A stretch of DNA of 64,000 bases from Colwellia sp. 75C3 (GCF_002836255.1 NZ_PJAU01000061.1:186001-250000), one strand, 5' to 3'; positions 18,328 to 27,450 are shown, numbered from the stretch's first letter. Notes: generated by a model from the letters alone, not told the origin. Translations and numbers: made by a program.

Positions 18328-20289
18328 ATGAATGTAAAAATAAATATTCTAGTCTCAATTTTATACTTTGTGTTATTCAACGCTTCTGCTAAGACAGATG
18401 AATCAGATGAGGTATTTGACCTATCGTTGAAAGAACTACTCAATGTAGAAGTTTCTGTTGCCTCTATAAAAACCGAAACAGTTATTGAAACACCTGCCAT
18501 CGTTTCTCGATACAATCGCACCGATTTAGAAAAGATGGGTATTACAACGTTAAGAGAAATGTTTAATTTTATTCCTGGCGTTATTGTGCAGGACTCCCTT
18601 CCTGGCTGGGCCTCCGTTCAAATTAGGGGCATAGATGAAGCGTTTAATCAAAAAGTACTTTTCCTGCTAGATGGCATTCCTTATCACCAACCTTCACACT
18701 CACTCATTCCAATGGAGGGGGTCCCGTGGGAGTCAATTTCCCATGTAGAAGTAATACGGGGCCCAGGGGCTGTCTTTTATGGAACACAAGCATCGGCTGG
18801 TGTATTTAATGTCATCACCAGAAAAGAGATAGGTGATAGTACCGCATCATTAAAGTTAGGTTCAAATGGCCTAAAAGAAGGTAGTGCCTATTATAATTTA
18901 GCGCTCGGGGATGAATCAGCCATCTATATTGCGGCAGAATACAGAGTCGAGGATGGCTATACTGCCACGTACAATGAGGTATTCCCCACCGTAGGATTGG
19001 TAACAGACGATGTCGAACGTTATTTAGAAAGACAATCGGGATTATTACGCTATACCAACAACGAATTTAATCTTCTTCTACAAGCTTTTTCCGACACTAC
19101 CGTTGGTATTAACGATGGTGTAACAGGGGAAAATACATTACAACCCTTAACGTTAGACACCAAGGGTGAATTAATTCATATCAAGAATAGTTGGAGTAGC
19201 GATAATAGCAAAACGACTATCTTTACCGACTATAACCACTACACCTTTGACATACAGATAGACAATTTATTTGCTCCTGGAGTCGGTTTATTGGGTAAAA
19301 AAGATAATAACGGTAAAAACGACTATCGATTTAGGGTTGGGGGAAGTTTTGCTTACACTTTGGATGAATCACTCGATATGGTGGTAGGTGTTGAGCAAGA
19401 AACACGGTCAATGGGCAATTATCGCGTCTATCTATTAGACGATCCGAGTACGCCACTCGCTACATCACTTGAACAAGGTAAAGTTGATGAGTTTTCTGCA
19501 TATGCTCAAGTAGACTACAGTTTAGAAAAGTGGCGCTTTCTTATTGGCGGCAGATTTACCGATAACGAATTAAGCGGAATAAAAACAACACCGAGAGCGG
19601 GTATTGTCTATAAATTTGATGAGTACCAATCATTGAAAACACTCTACTCGACAGGTTTTAATTCCCCTAATCCAACGCAAACGAGTATCAATGCACCTGG
19701 TAATGTCGTGGGAAACGAAGCACTAACCGCTGAAATAGTAAGTACTTTTGATCTTGCCTATTCCTATTCAAGATCGAACCTATTATTTGTAGCAAATATT
19801 TATTCTTTAGAAGCGCAAGACTTCATAGAAAGAAGATTTAGCGAACCTGATGGTGCCGTTTCATTTTTTAATGAAGGCAGTTTTAAACGACAAGGTGCTG
19901 AAATTGATTTTCAAATGGCCAGTCTTGACAGTAAATTATTTATCAATTTAGCTTATCAAAAAGAAGGCAATAAAATTTTACCTGATGATCCAACCGCTTT
20001 AAACACACCTAAACTCACCCTGAGTATTGGTGCAAGTACTGACATTTGGGATATACATAGCATAGGTGGAGATATTTCATATATAGGAGCGCGTCACAAT
20101 TTAGACGGCTATAGTATTGTTAATATTAATTATACCGCTCGACTATCGACTGTTGAGTTATATGCCGTAGTGCGTAATCTTTTGGATGCAGAAATTTTAA
20201 ATCCCGATATCTCGACGCAGTCTAGTAGTCTTGTTGCGCAAGGGGAAGATGGCATTAATTATCAAATAGGAATTAAAATTCATTTTTGA
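18328..20289 (+). CDS. TonB-dependent outer-membrane receptor
   Basis: 653 residues from the ATG at 18328; a GTG at 18301 is upstream in frame but would lengthen the signal peptide without reason. The signal peptide ends near 'FNASAKT'. The mature head carries 'FDLSLKELLNVEVSVAS', a segment common to one TonB-receptor group of Vibrio/Shewanella/Colwellia. The plug then has 'MFNFIPGVIVQD', 'VQIRGIDEAFNQKVLFLLDGIPY' in two parts and 'VEVIRGPGAVFYGTQASAGVFNVITR'. The barrel ends 'NYQIGIKIHF'. The ligand is unknown. There is no Fur box, but an inverted repeat lies upstream. A lipoprotein gene follows 139 bases downstream. Confidence 0.9.
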   Translation: MNVKINILVSILYFVLFNASAKTDESDEVFDLSLKELLNVEVSVASIKTETVIETPAIVSRYNRTDLEKMGITTLREMFNFIPGVIVQDSLPGWASVQIRGIDEAFNQKVLFLLDGIPYHQPSHSLIPMEGVPWESISHVEVIRGPGAVFYGTQASAGVFNVITRKEIGDSTASLKLGSNGLKEGSAYYNLALGDESAIYIAAEYRVEDGYTATYNEVFPTVGLVTDDVERYLERQSGLLRYTNNEFNLLLQAFSDTTVGINDGVTGENTLQPLTLDTKGELIHIKNSWSSDNSKTTIFTDYNHYTFDIQIDNLFAPGVGLLGKKDNNGKNDYRFRVGGSFAYTLDESLDMVVGVEQETRSMGNYRVYLLDDPSTPLATSLEQGKVDEFSAYAQVDYSLEKWRFLIGGRFTDNELSGIKTTPRAGIVYKFDEYQSLKTLYSTGFNSPNPTQTSINAPGNVVGNEALTAEIVSTFDLAYSYSRSNLLFVANIYSLEAQDFIERRFSEPDGAVSFFNEGSFKRQGAEIDFQMASLDSKLFINLAYQKEGNKILPDDPTALNTPKLTLSIGASTDIWDIHSIGGDISYIGARHNLDGYSIVNINYTARLSTVELYAVVRNLLDAEILNPDISTQSSSLVAQGEDGINYQIGIKIHF

Positions 20290-20428
20290 CCCGCATGTAT
20301 TTGAGATACAGAAGTATTAACGCTTTCCTTGGTATAAAAAAAGTAAACAACTCCCACGGTAGTATATATCTCCATCTGTTTTGGTTATATTTACAATACG
20401 CTATAAAATCACGCTGATAGGAAAATTT

Positions 20429-21115
20429 ATGACTGTTAAATTTTTACGACTAATAATCATCTCGTTTACTGCGATGTTGATGTTTGGTTGTGCGAACGGA
20501 AAATTACACCATGCAACTAAATTCACTTCATTTGAAGACTTTCAAACAGGTCCTGAAGGTGGAGTAGATTTAGTATGGGCTCGTATTGGCTTGAGAAGCC
20601 CTGAAAGAATAAAAGCAAAGTTTGATGAGTATGACAGTGTCATTATTGACCGGGTCTATGTTTTGGTCAACGAATCAGACACAAAATTAGAAGATGATGA
20701 AATCAATGAGCTCTCAGAATATATGGTGGCTCGTTTAAAAGATAAAATTTCACAAACTAAAAAAATAGTAAGTGAACCAAGTGATAAAACACTTCGATTG
20801 AGAATTGCGATCAGTAATGTCGAAACACCCAATCCCATTCTTGCGATGACCAGCAGTATATTACCAATCGGCTTAGGGATTTCTACCATAGTGAAAATTG
20901 CAACGGGTGAACATACTAATGTTGGTAGTGCCACCATCGAGCTTTTAATCAGTGATTCGATGACAGATAAACCTTTCATGGCAGCTATAGACCGCCAAGC
21001 GGGCAATAAAGATCTGAGTACAATGATTGATTCCTTAGACGATGCAAAAGATGCCATCAATTGGTGGGTAGACCGTTTAGGCGTCACGTTAAAGCAGTGG
21101 AAAAAGCCGAAATAA
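20429..21115 (+). CDS. DUF3313-type lipoprotein
   Basis: 228 residues from the ATG at 20429, preceded by GATAGGAAAA. The lipoprotein signal 'AMLMFGCANG' has its Cys at residue 20. The mature part shows 'VDLVWARIGLRSPERIKAKFDEYDSVIIDRVYV' in sections and 'LRLRIAISNVETPNPI', and ends in a Trp-rich helix 'AINWWVDRLGVTLKQW'. This order matches the DUF3313 family of outer-membrane lipoproteins of unknown function. It probably shares a transcript with the TonB receptor, although the 139-base gap allows its own promoter. Confidence 0.65.
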   Translation: MTVKFLRLIIISFTAMLMFGCANGKLHHATKFTSFEDFQTGPEGGVDLVWARIGLRSPERIKAKFDEYDSVIIDRVYVLVNESDTKLEDDEINELSEYMVARLKDKISQTKKIVSEPSDKTLRLRIAISNVETPNPILAMTSSILPIGLGISTIVKIATGEHTNVGSATIELLISDSMTDKPFMAAIDRQAGNKDLSTMIDSLDDAKDAINWWVDRLGVTLKQWKKPK

Positions 21116-21259
21116 TACCGTATTACAAGTAACGCGTTGCGTATTACATGTTACGTGCTGACCGCTGAAATGTTAGCTTTATTATGATATGAGTACAAAA
21201 GTTACTATCGTCTGCACAGCCAAATAATAGCAATATATTCACTTATACCACTAAAAAAA

Positions 21260-21290
21260 TAGGCCTGTTATCGTAAGATAACTAGGCCTA
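21260..21290. terminator. Hairpin between convergent genes, likely bidirectional terminator
   Basis: TAGGCCT-GTTATC pairs with GATAAC-T-AGGCCTA around a four-base loop, with one bulged base. A-rich and T-rich flanks lie on both sides. It sits between the convergent DUF3313 and HflX genes. Confidence 0.7.
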
Positions 21291-21335
21291 ATATTTTGAA
21301 AAGTACACTATTTCAAACTTATATCATTGCTATTA

Positions 21336-22697
21336 TTAAATACTCAACATACGCTTTTTCAATCTTGCTAAATCAATCGCATTTGAACGTACCGTGACCT
21401 TAATATGTTCGTACTCATAATCTTCCTTAGTGACACTCATGCTTGATCGAATCTCGCCCATAATACCTTTAGCGGTGTAAGGAACAATAATCTCTTCTTC
21501 AATCATCTCTTCCTGAGCAATTTGAACGATATATTTATGCAATTTACTCACGTCAGCCGGATTACGCGCGGATGTGATCATGGCATCTGGAAACTCTTCC
21601 ATTAATGCTTGTTGTTGTTCAATGCTAAGTTGATCTGATTTGTTCAGTACCAGTAATTTTTTACTGTCTTCAACACCAACTTCATTCAGTACTTCGTGTA
21701 CTACGTCGAGTTGCGCACGAAACGACGGATCAGAAGCATCTACTACATATAATAGTAATGAAGCATCCTGTGCTTCTGCTAAAGTTGAATGAAATGAGGC
21801 AACTAAATCATGGGGTAGCTTTTTAATAAAACCAACCGTGTCTGACACTAATATTCTCGGTTGAGTGATAGGGAACAAAGCACGTACTGTGGTATCAAGT
21901 GTAGCAAAAAGTTTGTTTTCACCTTCAACGTCACTACCGGTGATCGCGCGCATCATCGATGACTTACCTGCATTGGTATAACCAACTAAAGCGACACAAA
22001 ACAGCTCAGAACGTTGGGTACGTCGGCCTTTCATTTCATGCTGAACACTTGCCAATTCACGCTTAAGTTCTGCTAATTGGTCACGTACGGCTCGGCGATT
22101 TAGCTCTAGCGTTGTTTCACCGGCGCCTTTACCCATTTGACGTTCTTTATCACCACATGATGTTTCGCGAAGTCTTGGCGCTACATAATTTAGGCGAGCA
22201 ATTTCTACTTGTAATTTCGCTGTTTTAGTACGGGCATGGCGACTAAATATTTCAATAATAATGCCGGTACGGTCAAACACCTCTACGCCTAATTGATTTT
22301 CAACATTACGCAACTGAGATGGGCTTAGATCACAATCAAAGACCACCACATCAGCACAAGCAAACGGAAGATTGTCTGATGGGATATCTGAACGGTTAAT
22401 TAAGAAGTCTGATTCATCAACCATTTCTTCAAATTGATCTTCATCTTCTTCGCCTTCAACGACACCTTGGTTACCGGTAAGATGCGCAATTTCGGCCAAT
22501 TTACCTAAACCTAGTACATTAACTTTTTTAGTCGAACTTTGCTTTTGCGACTGGGTGCCGACCACTTTAAAACCGAGTGTAGTCACTAAACGTGCTAGCT
22601 CAGCAAGTGACTCTGTTGCCTCATCACCTTTAAAGTCAGGCGTACAAATAGAAATAAGTAAAGCGTTAGTAAGTGATGCTTTTGCTGTTAATTGCAT
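21336..22697 (-). CDS. hflX: HflX-family GTPase
   Basis: A 453-residue ribosome-associated GTPase. The N-terminal HflX domain is followed by a Gly-rich linker and the G domain with 'GYTNAGKSS' (P-loop), 'LFATLDTTVR' (G2), 'DTVGFIKKLPHDLVASFHSTL' in the switch II region, and 'NKSD' (G4). HflX splits stalled or heat-damaged ribosomes. Two features are odd. The linker reads 'MGKGAGETTLE' where most HflX have 'RGPGETQLE'. An acidic insert lies near residues 82-95. The gene is not in the hfq-hflX-hflKC setting usual for gammaproteobacteria, so it may be a second, divergent copy. Confidence 0.85.
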   Translation of the reverse strand: MQLTAKASLTNALLISICTPDFKGDEATESLAELARLVTTLGFKVVGTQSQKQSSTKKVNVLGLGKLAEIAHLTGNQGVVEGEEDEDQFEEMVDESDFLINRSDIPSDNLPFACADVVVFDCDLSPSQLRNVENQLGVEVFDRTGIIIEIFSRHARTKTAKLQVEIARLNYVAPRLRETSCGDKERQMGKGAGETTLELNRRAVRDQLAELKRELASVQHEMKGRRTQRSELFCVALVGYTNAGKSSMMRAITGSDVEGENKLFATLDTTVRALFPITQPRILVSDTVGFIKKLPHDLVASFHSTLAEAQDASLLLYVVDASDPSFRAQLDVVHEVLNEVGVEDSKKLLVLNKSDQLSIEQQQALMEEFPDAMITSARNPADVSKLHKYIVQIAQEEMIEEEIIVPYTAKGIMGEIRSSMSVTKEDYEYEHIKVTVRSNAIDLARLKKRMLSI

Positions 22698-22905
22698 AAT
22701 TTTTAATGTTAGTGCGCCTAATACCTATTGGTATAAGTGCAAACCTAAGTTTTATCTAAAGTAGATTGATCCTACGCTGTTATAGCTGAGCTTTATAGAG
22801 CAATAACAGACTAAATACTAAATCTATTCAGTTATTACCCGCTCAGTGATAATTAAAGCGCTTAAGGTAAGAAATTAATGACTAAAATGGCTTCTTAAAA
22901 AGTTT

Positions 22906-23202
22906 TCAGGACAATTGTTCATCTACACAACATTCATCTTGAAGAAAGGCAATCACAGAAAGTAGTTTTTCATATTCAACCACGCAATAAAGTACTCGAC
23001 CTTCTCGTCGCTGTTTAATTAATCCAGCAGAAGCCAAACTAGATATGTGGTGGGATAATGTTGAACCTGGTATCTTTAATTCTGCTTGTACCTCACCCAC
23101 AGCAATACCCTGCTCTCCTGATTTTACTAAGCGTTTAAATATTGCTAACCGCGTCGGGTGACCTAATTCTTTTAAAGCTTTGGCAATAACTTCTATTTCC
23201 AT
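22906..23202 (-). CDS. ArsR-family metal-responsive repressor
   Basis: 98 residues from the ATG at 23202, preceded by AGAAGAGA; an upstream ATG at 23226 would put that ribosome binding site inside the gene. The winged helix has 'ALKELGHPTRLAIFKRLV', 'IPGSTLSHHISSLASAGLI' (recognition helix) and 'KQRREGRVLYCVV' (wing). Cysteines at the C-terminus ('DECCVDE') and in the wing could bind a thiophilic metal or metalloid. It is divergent from a permease gene, and two copies of a likely operator lie between them. It is probably a repressor of that permease and of itself. Confidence 0.85.
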   Translation of the reverse strand: MEIEVIAKALKELGHPTRLAIFKRLVKSGEQGIAVGEVQAELKIPGSTLSHHISSLASAGLIKQRREGRVLYCVVEYEKLLSVIAFLQDECCVDEQLS

Positions 23203-23231
23203 AATATTCTCTTCTAATAGTTTCATTCAAC

Positions 23232-23303
23232 TTATAATTCGATATTACTAGAAATATATTGACACTAAAAGTTATTTCTTTATAATTCGACGAATCTAGA
23301 AAC
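23232..23303. promoter_or_regulatory. Duplicated operator between arsR-type gene and permease gene
   Basis: Two 24-base copies, 48 bp apart, share TTATAATTCGA at their left end and CTAGAAA at their right end (23232-23255 and 23280-23303). The middle five bases differ. The right copy contains the small palindrome ATTCG-A-CGAAT. One copy lies by each divergent start, which fits an ArsR dimer repressing both promoters. Confidence 0.65.
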
Positions 23304-23333
23304 AACGAATCATATTACATAAAGAGTTTTATT

Positions 23334-24248
23334 ATGAAAATTACACAACAAATGGTATTTGATACCTTAAACATGTTTGCTTTTTTAGCAGTAGAATTAA
23401 CCATACTTTTTTTACTGATTAGTTACCTCGTAGGTGTTCTTCAGGTATACATTCCGCCCAGTAAAATTCAAAGCATATTAAGTAGTAAAAATGGCAAAGG
23501 TTATATCATTGCCGCTTTTCTGGGTGCAATCACACCTTTTTGCTCTTGCTCAACTATCCCTTTTTTAAAAGGGTTATTAAGAGCAAAAGCAGGTTTTGGC
23601 ACTATGATGGTTTTCTTATTTGCTAGCCCGTTACTTAATCCTATTATCATTGGATTATTTGCCGTTACCTTTGGCTTAAAAGTGACTGCATTCTATTTTA
23701 CTGTTGCCATGGGTGTTTCAATCACGGCAGGATATTTATTAGAGAAGTTAGGTTTTGAAAAGTACATCAAACCTGAAGCTTACATTACCCCTGAAACTAA
23801 AGGCTGTGCGAGTAGTTGTGGTAAAAATGGTAAGCCAGTTAGTCAATGGACTAAGATTTGGCACAGTACTTGGGCAGACTTTAAAAAAGTATTACCTTAT
23901 TTAATTGGTGGTATCGCCTTAGGTTCAATGATTTACGGTTTTATGCCAACAGAGTTTGTCGCCAGCGTGGCAAGTGAAAACAACCCTTTTGCCGTTCCTA
24001 TTGCAGCAGTAATTGGTATTCCACTCTATATCCGAGCAGAAGCAGTAATACCATTAAGTGCAGCATTAGCAGCAAAAGGTATGGGACTTGGTGCGGTAAT
24101 GGCATTAATTATAGGTAGCGCTGGTGCCAGTTTAACAGAAGTTATATTACTTAAATCTATCTTCAAAAATCCAATGATAATTGCATTTTTAACGGTAATA
24201 TTATCAATGGCTGTTGGTGCAGGTTATTTATATTCTTATATTTTTTAA
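23334..24248 (+). CDS. ArsP_1-type permease (metal or organoarsenical efflux)
   Basis: 304 residues with about eight membrane segments. The segment 'ITPFCSCSTIPFLKGLLRAKAGFG' (in parts) holds the Cys-x-Cys site typical of the ArsP/DUF318 permease family. A second conserved half has 'PLYIRAEAVIPLSAALAAKGMGLGAVMALIIGSAGAS'-type repeats. A Cys pair 'GCASSCGKNGK' lies in the central loop. Characterised members export trivalent organoarsenicals, and related ones are linked to Cu/Zn. The divergent ArsR gene supports metal- or metalloid-induced export. Which substrate it carries is open. Confidence 0.8.
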   Translation: MKITQQMVFDTLNMFAFLAVELTILFLLISYLVGVLQVYIPPSKIQSILSSKNGKGYIIAAFLGAITPFCSCSTIPFLKGLLRAKAGFGTMMVFLFASPLLNPIIIGLFAVTFGLKVTAFYFTVAMGVSITAGYLLEKLGFEKYIKPEAYITPETKGCASSCGKNGKPVSQWTKIWHSTWADFKKVLPYLIGGIALGSMIYGFMPTEFVASVASENNPFAVPIAAVIGIPLYIRAEAVIPLSAALAAKGMGLGAVMALIIGSAGASLTEVILLKSIFKNPMIIAFLTVILSMAVGAGYLYSYIF

Positions 24249-24359
24249 ATAACTTTTTGCAGTACATCATACTAATTTAAAACTTGATTTTAGTTACATA
24301 CAACCAACAGGCTTTTAGTTTGTATGTAACTAATATTATAAACCGAAAAAGCCAAAAAA

Positions 24360-24393
24360 AAAAAACCGTTAACTTTTTAGTTAACGGTTTTTT
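24360..24393. terminator. Strong bidirectional rho-independent terminator
   Basis: A 14-bp perfect stem (AAAAAACCGTTAAC / GTTAACGGTTTTTT) around a six-base loop, with A-run and T-run flanks. It lies between the permease gene and the convergent lipoprotein cluster. Confidence 0.9.
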
Positions 24394-24409
24394 AGTATCG
24401 CTTGGTTAG

Positions 24410-24718
24410 TTAGCGGCAAATAGCTTTAATGCGAATTTTATCTGTCCAACTAAGAAAACCATGGTTAGTTAAATACTCAACATTAATCATTGAGGTGCCA
24501 TTAGGACATTGACGTAAAAGGTTTTTGTAAGCTTGATCAACATAATTTGTGTTGTAAACAAAACCTAAGATATTTTTTTGAGATTTTTCGATTTCAATAA
24601 TTTTACCAATATCATTTTCGTTATAGGCATTGTTGCCAACGTCCACTTGCGACATATGTACACTGCTAGTACATGCACTAAGCATCACAACGTTAAGTAA
24701 TACGAATAGCTTTTTCAT
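24410..24718 (-). CDS. Small lipoprotein, paralogue 1 of 3
   Basis: 102 residues with the lipobox 'VVMLSACTSS'. The mature part carries 'NYVDQAYKNLLRQCPNG' and ends in '...IRIKAICR'. The same layout ((Y/F)-x-D-x-A, then a Cys-Pro pair, then a terminal Cys) occurs in the two upstream genes. The two conserved Cys could form a disulphide. Ribosome binding site AGGTG. It lies two bases after the middle lipoprotein gene, so it is clearly co-transcribed. Function unknown. Confidence 0.75.
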   Translation of the reverse strand: MKKLFVLLNVVMLSACTSSVHMSQVDVGNNAYNENDIGKIIEIEKSQKNILGFVYNTNYVDQAYKNLLRQCPNGTSMINVEYLTNHGFLSWTDKIRIKAICR

Positions 24719-24720
24719 TA

Positions 24721-25026
24721 CTACACCTCATTACAGTATGCAGATACAAAAACTTCTCTTTTAAACATAAGCACATAGCCGGTAGTTTGGTGCTTAGTAT
24801 AAACACCTTCAATTTTACCTGTAGGGCATTGAGACTTAAGTCCATCAATGGCTTCATCAACAAAAGCATTACTAAAGTTTATTCCTAATAGATTCCAACT
24901 AGCTGCCTTGGTAGTGATTATGTTATCTCTTTTTGCAGGAACCTGTGTCATCGATACGGTATTCAAACCAACACAACCGGTAAGTGATAATGCTAATACT
25001 GATAATAATAATGTGTTCTTTAACAT
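24721..25026 (-). CDS. Small lipoprotein, paralogue 2 of 3
   Basis: 101 residues with the lipobox 'LALSLTGCVG'. It shares with its neighbours the segment 'AFVDEAIDGLKSQCPTGKIEGV' (given here as one helix plus Cys-Pro) and a terminal Cys ('VSAYCNEV'). The ATG has AGGGAAG upstream. Ten bases separate it from the third paralogue. The plus-strand frame opposite it is only an antisense shadow. No known function. Confidence 0.75.
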   Translation of the reverse strand: MLKNTLLLSVLALSLTGCVGLNTVSMTQVPAKRDNIITTKAASWNLLGINFSNAFVDEAIDGLKSQCPTGKIEGVYTKHQTTGYVLMFKREVFVSAYCNEV

Positions 25027-25035
25027 GGAACTTCC

Positions 25036-25467
25036 CTAAATTAAGTTAATACAGAAACCTTTGATACGAACAACTTCACCACTTACAGGTCCTACATTGG
25101 TTGCTTCACGTATTGAGGTTAATCCGGTCATTTTTTTACTTGGACATGCTTTGATAACTTCTGAAAGAACTTCATCGGCATAAGCATCGTTATATACGGG
25201 GTTACCTGTTTTAGGACCAAAATTACTAATAGCCAGAATAAAAGCGACTAATTCCAAGTCTTCACTAGTTGAAGCTGATTTTGCAGCCCCTGCCCCTATC
25301 TCTGCTGCTTTAGCTGCATCAAAGCCTAGTTCATTTACCGTAATAGTAAATGGGGTTAACGACCCTTGTGACTGGTCTATATCACCAATATGAACATGAT
25401 GAAGTTGACTGCATCCGCCAACAAGTAAAAAACTCAGCCCAAGAATACTTTTCATTTTTATTGGCAT
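25036..25467 (-). CDS. Small lipoprotein, paralogue 3 of 3 (longer, with Ala-rich insert)
   Basis: 143 residues with the lipobox 'LLVGGCSQLHH'. It carries the shared helix 'AYADEVLSEVIKACPSKKMTG' and ends 'VVRIKGFCINLI'. Compared with the other two it has about 40 more residues, including an Ala-rich stretch 'AAKAAEIGAGAAKSAS' that looks like a small hydrophobic helix. First gene of the three-lipoprotein operon, with AGGTAGG upstream. Confidence 0.75.
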   Translation of the reverse strand: MPIKMKSILGLSFLLVGGCSQLHHVHIGDIDQSQGSLTPFTITVNELGFDAAKAAEIGAGAAKSASTSEDLELVAFILAISNFGPKTGNPVYNDAYADEVLSEVIKACPSKKMTGLTSIREATNVGPVSGEVVRIKGFCINLI

Positions 25468-25615
25468 GTGCGCCTACCTACTTATGACATGTATTGATAA
25501 ATTCTGGCGTTATTATGAAACGAGTAGATGGGCTTTACTGTTTAGTAAGTGTGATTGAAACGTTAGAAACTGTAAGTTCAAGTTTGATTGGCACTAATCA
25601 CTCTACTGACAAAAT

Positions 25616-25649
25616 AAAAAAGCCCGACACTTTCGTAACGGGCTTTTTT
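25616..25649 (-). terminator. Rho-independent terminator
   Basis: An 11-bp stem (AAAAAAGCCCG / CGGGCTTTTTT) around a 12-base loop, with T-runs on both strands. It lies 46 bases after the stop of the J-domain cluster (read on the minus strand) and isolates it from the lipoprotein operon. Confidence 0.85.
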
Positions 25650-25694
25650 AATGTCGATATATCGCTATACAACTAATATAGTTATTTTGCGTAT

Positions 25695-26615
25695 TTACCT
25701 ATCGTCTGGCATTAAATAAGCGAGGTCATCTTCATCGTCTGCATGAAAATCATAACCACCTTCAAAATCATCATGTAATTCATTAGCAATAGTTATAGGA
25801 AGTTCTAATATTTCTTGAATATGAATAGCGACATCAATTTGTTGAGCTATGATATTTTTAAATTCCGAAAAATCTAATAATGCTATTTCTTGTAAGTAGC
25901 TTTTAGTAAGTACCGACAATTGCCCGGTGAGTTTTACAATACAAGTTTCTATTTTTTCAAGCAAAACGTCTTTATCAGTGCTGATAAGATAAGTATTAAA
26001 TTCTTGATATAATGAACTAGTAAACATTTTTCTATCAGAATCAATCAATAATAAAGCCATAGCCGTATTAAGGAACCGTTGTAATTCATACAACAACACA
26101 TCTTCATCATTATCAACCAGTATAGTGCTTGCACAATAGCTCGCGGCGATGTTTTTATAAACATCTAAAAGTTTTGCACTTTTATAGCCTTCTTTCATTA
26201 AGCTGGCATGTAAAACTCTAATATCCGAGGTATCGCTGATTGCTAAGGCATAAGTGGTGATTGAGATACTTTCAAAGTATGAAGGAGATATCTTCTTCAG
26301 TTGCGCATATTTAGCCCAACCCGCTCTAAAGCAATAAACAATGCCTTGGGTTTTTATAATCTCTTTGGCTTTATCCGCATCGTTATCACATAGGTCTAAT
26401 AAGCCTAAGTTGGTAATGCCTAGAACAATTTCACAGCCTTTGTTGATTTGATCCGCATAAATGATAGATAAATTGTCAGAGGCAATTCTCAATGACATAT
26501 CGACTAATTGTTGTTTAATTTTATGCACTAATTCAGGGGAAAAATAGCCTTCACTTTCCCCATCTTTTAAAACCAACAGTAGAAACGGATGGTTTCTTAA
26601 TTCTGCAATTCTCAT
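25695..26615 (-). CDS. Unrecognised acidic cytosolic protein, J-domain cluster
   Basis: 306 residues; I know no family. It is mostly helical by eye, with no signal peptide or membrane span. It begins 'MRIAELRNHPFLLLVL' and has a Cys/Trp patch 'GIVYCFRAGWAKYAQLKKI'. A strongly acidic tail of about 25 residues follows ('DDFEGGYDFHADDEDDLAYL'). Similar acidic ends occur in the two genes upstream on the same strand. A ribosome binding site AGGA precedes the ATG. The gap to the upstream gene is 63 bases, so an operon is likely. Confidence 0.65.
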   Translation of the reverse strand: MRIAELRNHPFLLLVLKDGESEGYFSPELVHKIKQQLVDMSLRIASDNLSIIYADQINKGCEIVLGITNLGLLDLCDNDADKAKEIIKTQGIVYCFRAGWAKYAQLKKISPSYFESISITTYALAISDTSDIRVLHASLMKEGYKSAKLLDVYKNIAASYCASTILVDNDEDVLLYELQRFLNTAMALLLIDSDRKMFTSSLYQEFNTYLISTDKDVLLEKIETCIVKLTGQLSVLTKSYLQEIALLDFSEFKNIIAQQIDVAIHIQEILELPITIANELHDDFEGGYDFHADDEDDLAYLMPDDR

Positions 26616-26678
26616 TAATGAATCCTACTTATATAAAACTGTTCATAACCACTATGGTAATAGATGTTTAATGATATT

Positions 26679-27326
26679 TTAAAGGGGTGCAAACATGTCA
26701 TCGGTATCTATTGCTACCGAGGTAACGCGTTGTTTATTAGCATTATCTTTCAACGCTTTTTCAACACTGTCTAACGAACCATTGGTACTTACTACCATGA
26801 CTTCACGGTAGGCATCTTCATCTAATGTTTTAATTTTCATTAACAGTTCTTCAATACTGCCTGATGTTTGCTCTTCGTCTTCTTCAATTTCAGAAAAATC
26901 ATGACCGACAAACGGTAGAGACAAGTATAAAAGGCCAAAATCATCTTCTACAATGGCTTTTAATACTTCTAACTGTTTTTCTTCATCATCACTCGAAAGA
27001 AAAATTTGTGACAATAAACTATGCGCTTCCGTTTGAGCACAAAACACGTGGTCTTCATCAATGTTTTGCCAATATGACGGTTCAACATTTAATAATTGCT
27101 TAATTGACTCAGCATCCATTAACCAGGTGGCGATAGAAGGAATAGTGGCATCGTGTTCTCTAACAATTTTAGCCACGGTTAAAATATCCATCTCGGTTAG
27201 TACGGCCAACATGGTTTCATCACCCTGTTCAGAAGCTATTGCCTCTAAAGAAGTGCCTGCGCGTCTACCGCTTTGTTGAGCGATTTCAATAATATCGGTG
27301 GCTAGAATGAGTGCGTTTTTTGTCAC
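26679..27326 (-). CDS. Unrecognised acidic cytosolic protein, J-domain cluster
   Basis: 215 residues starting at a GTG with GGAATAACC upstream. It is helical and very acidic in the middle ('HDFSEIEEDEEQTSG'), and ends 'VAIDTDDMFAPL'. There is no signal peptide, membrane span or catalytic motif that I can see. It has features of an adaptor or scaffold more than of an enzyme, but that is only an impression. It lies in line with the other three genes of the cluster, with a 124-base gap to the gene upstream. Confidence 0.65.
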   Translation of the reverse strand: MTKNALILATDIIEIAQQSGRRAGTSLEAIASEQGDETMLAVLTEMDILTVAKIVREHDATIPSIATWLMDAESIKQLLNVEPSYWQNIDEDHVFCAQTEAHSLLSQIFLSSDDEEKQLEVLKAIVEDDFGLLYLSLPFVGHDFSEIEEDEEQTSGSIEELLMKIKTLDEDAYREVMVVSTNGSLDSVEKALKDNANKQRVTSVAIDTDDMFAPL

Positions 27327-27450
27327 GGTTATTCCTTAGAGGTATTTATACTGTTCATTAGACGCCCTAATCCTATCAATTAAGGCCATCCATATTTCAA
27401 AAACGAAAGTTCTTTGAAAACTATTGTTTAACGCGATAAAAGTTCAAAAG

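Noticed and set aside
25494..25676. 60-codon plus-strand frame over the terminator
   Set aside because: It runs through a rho-independent terminator and has no family pattern.
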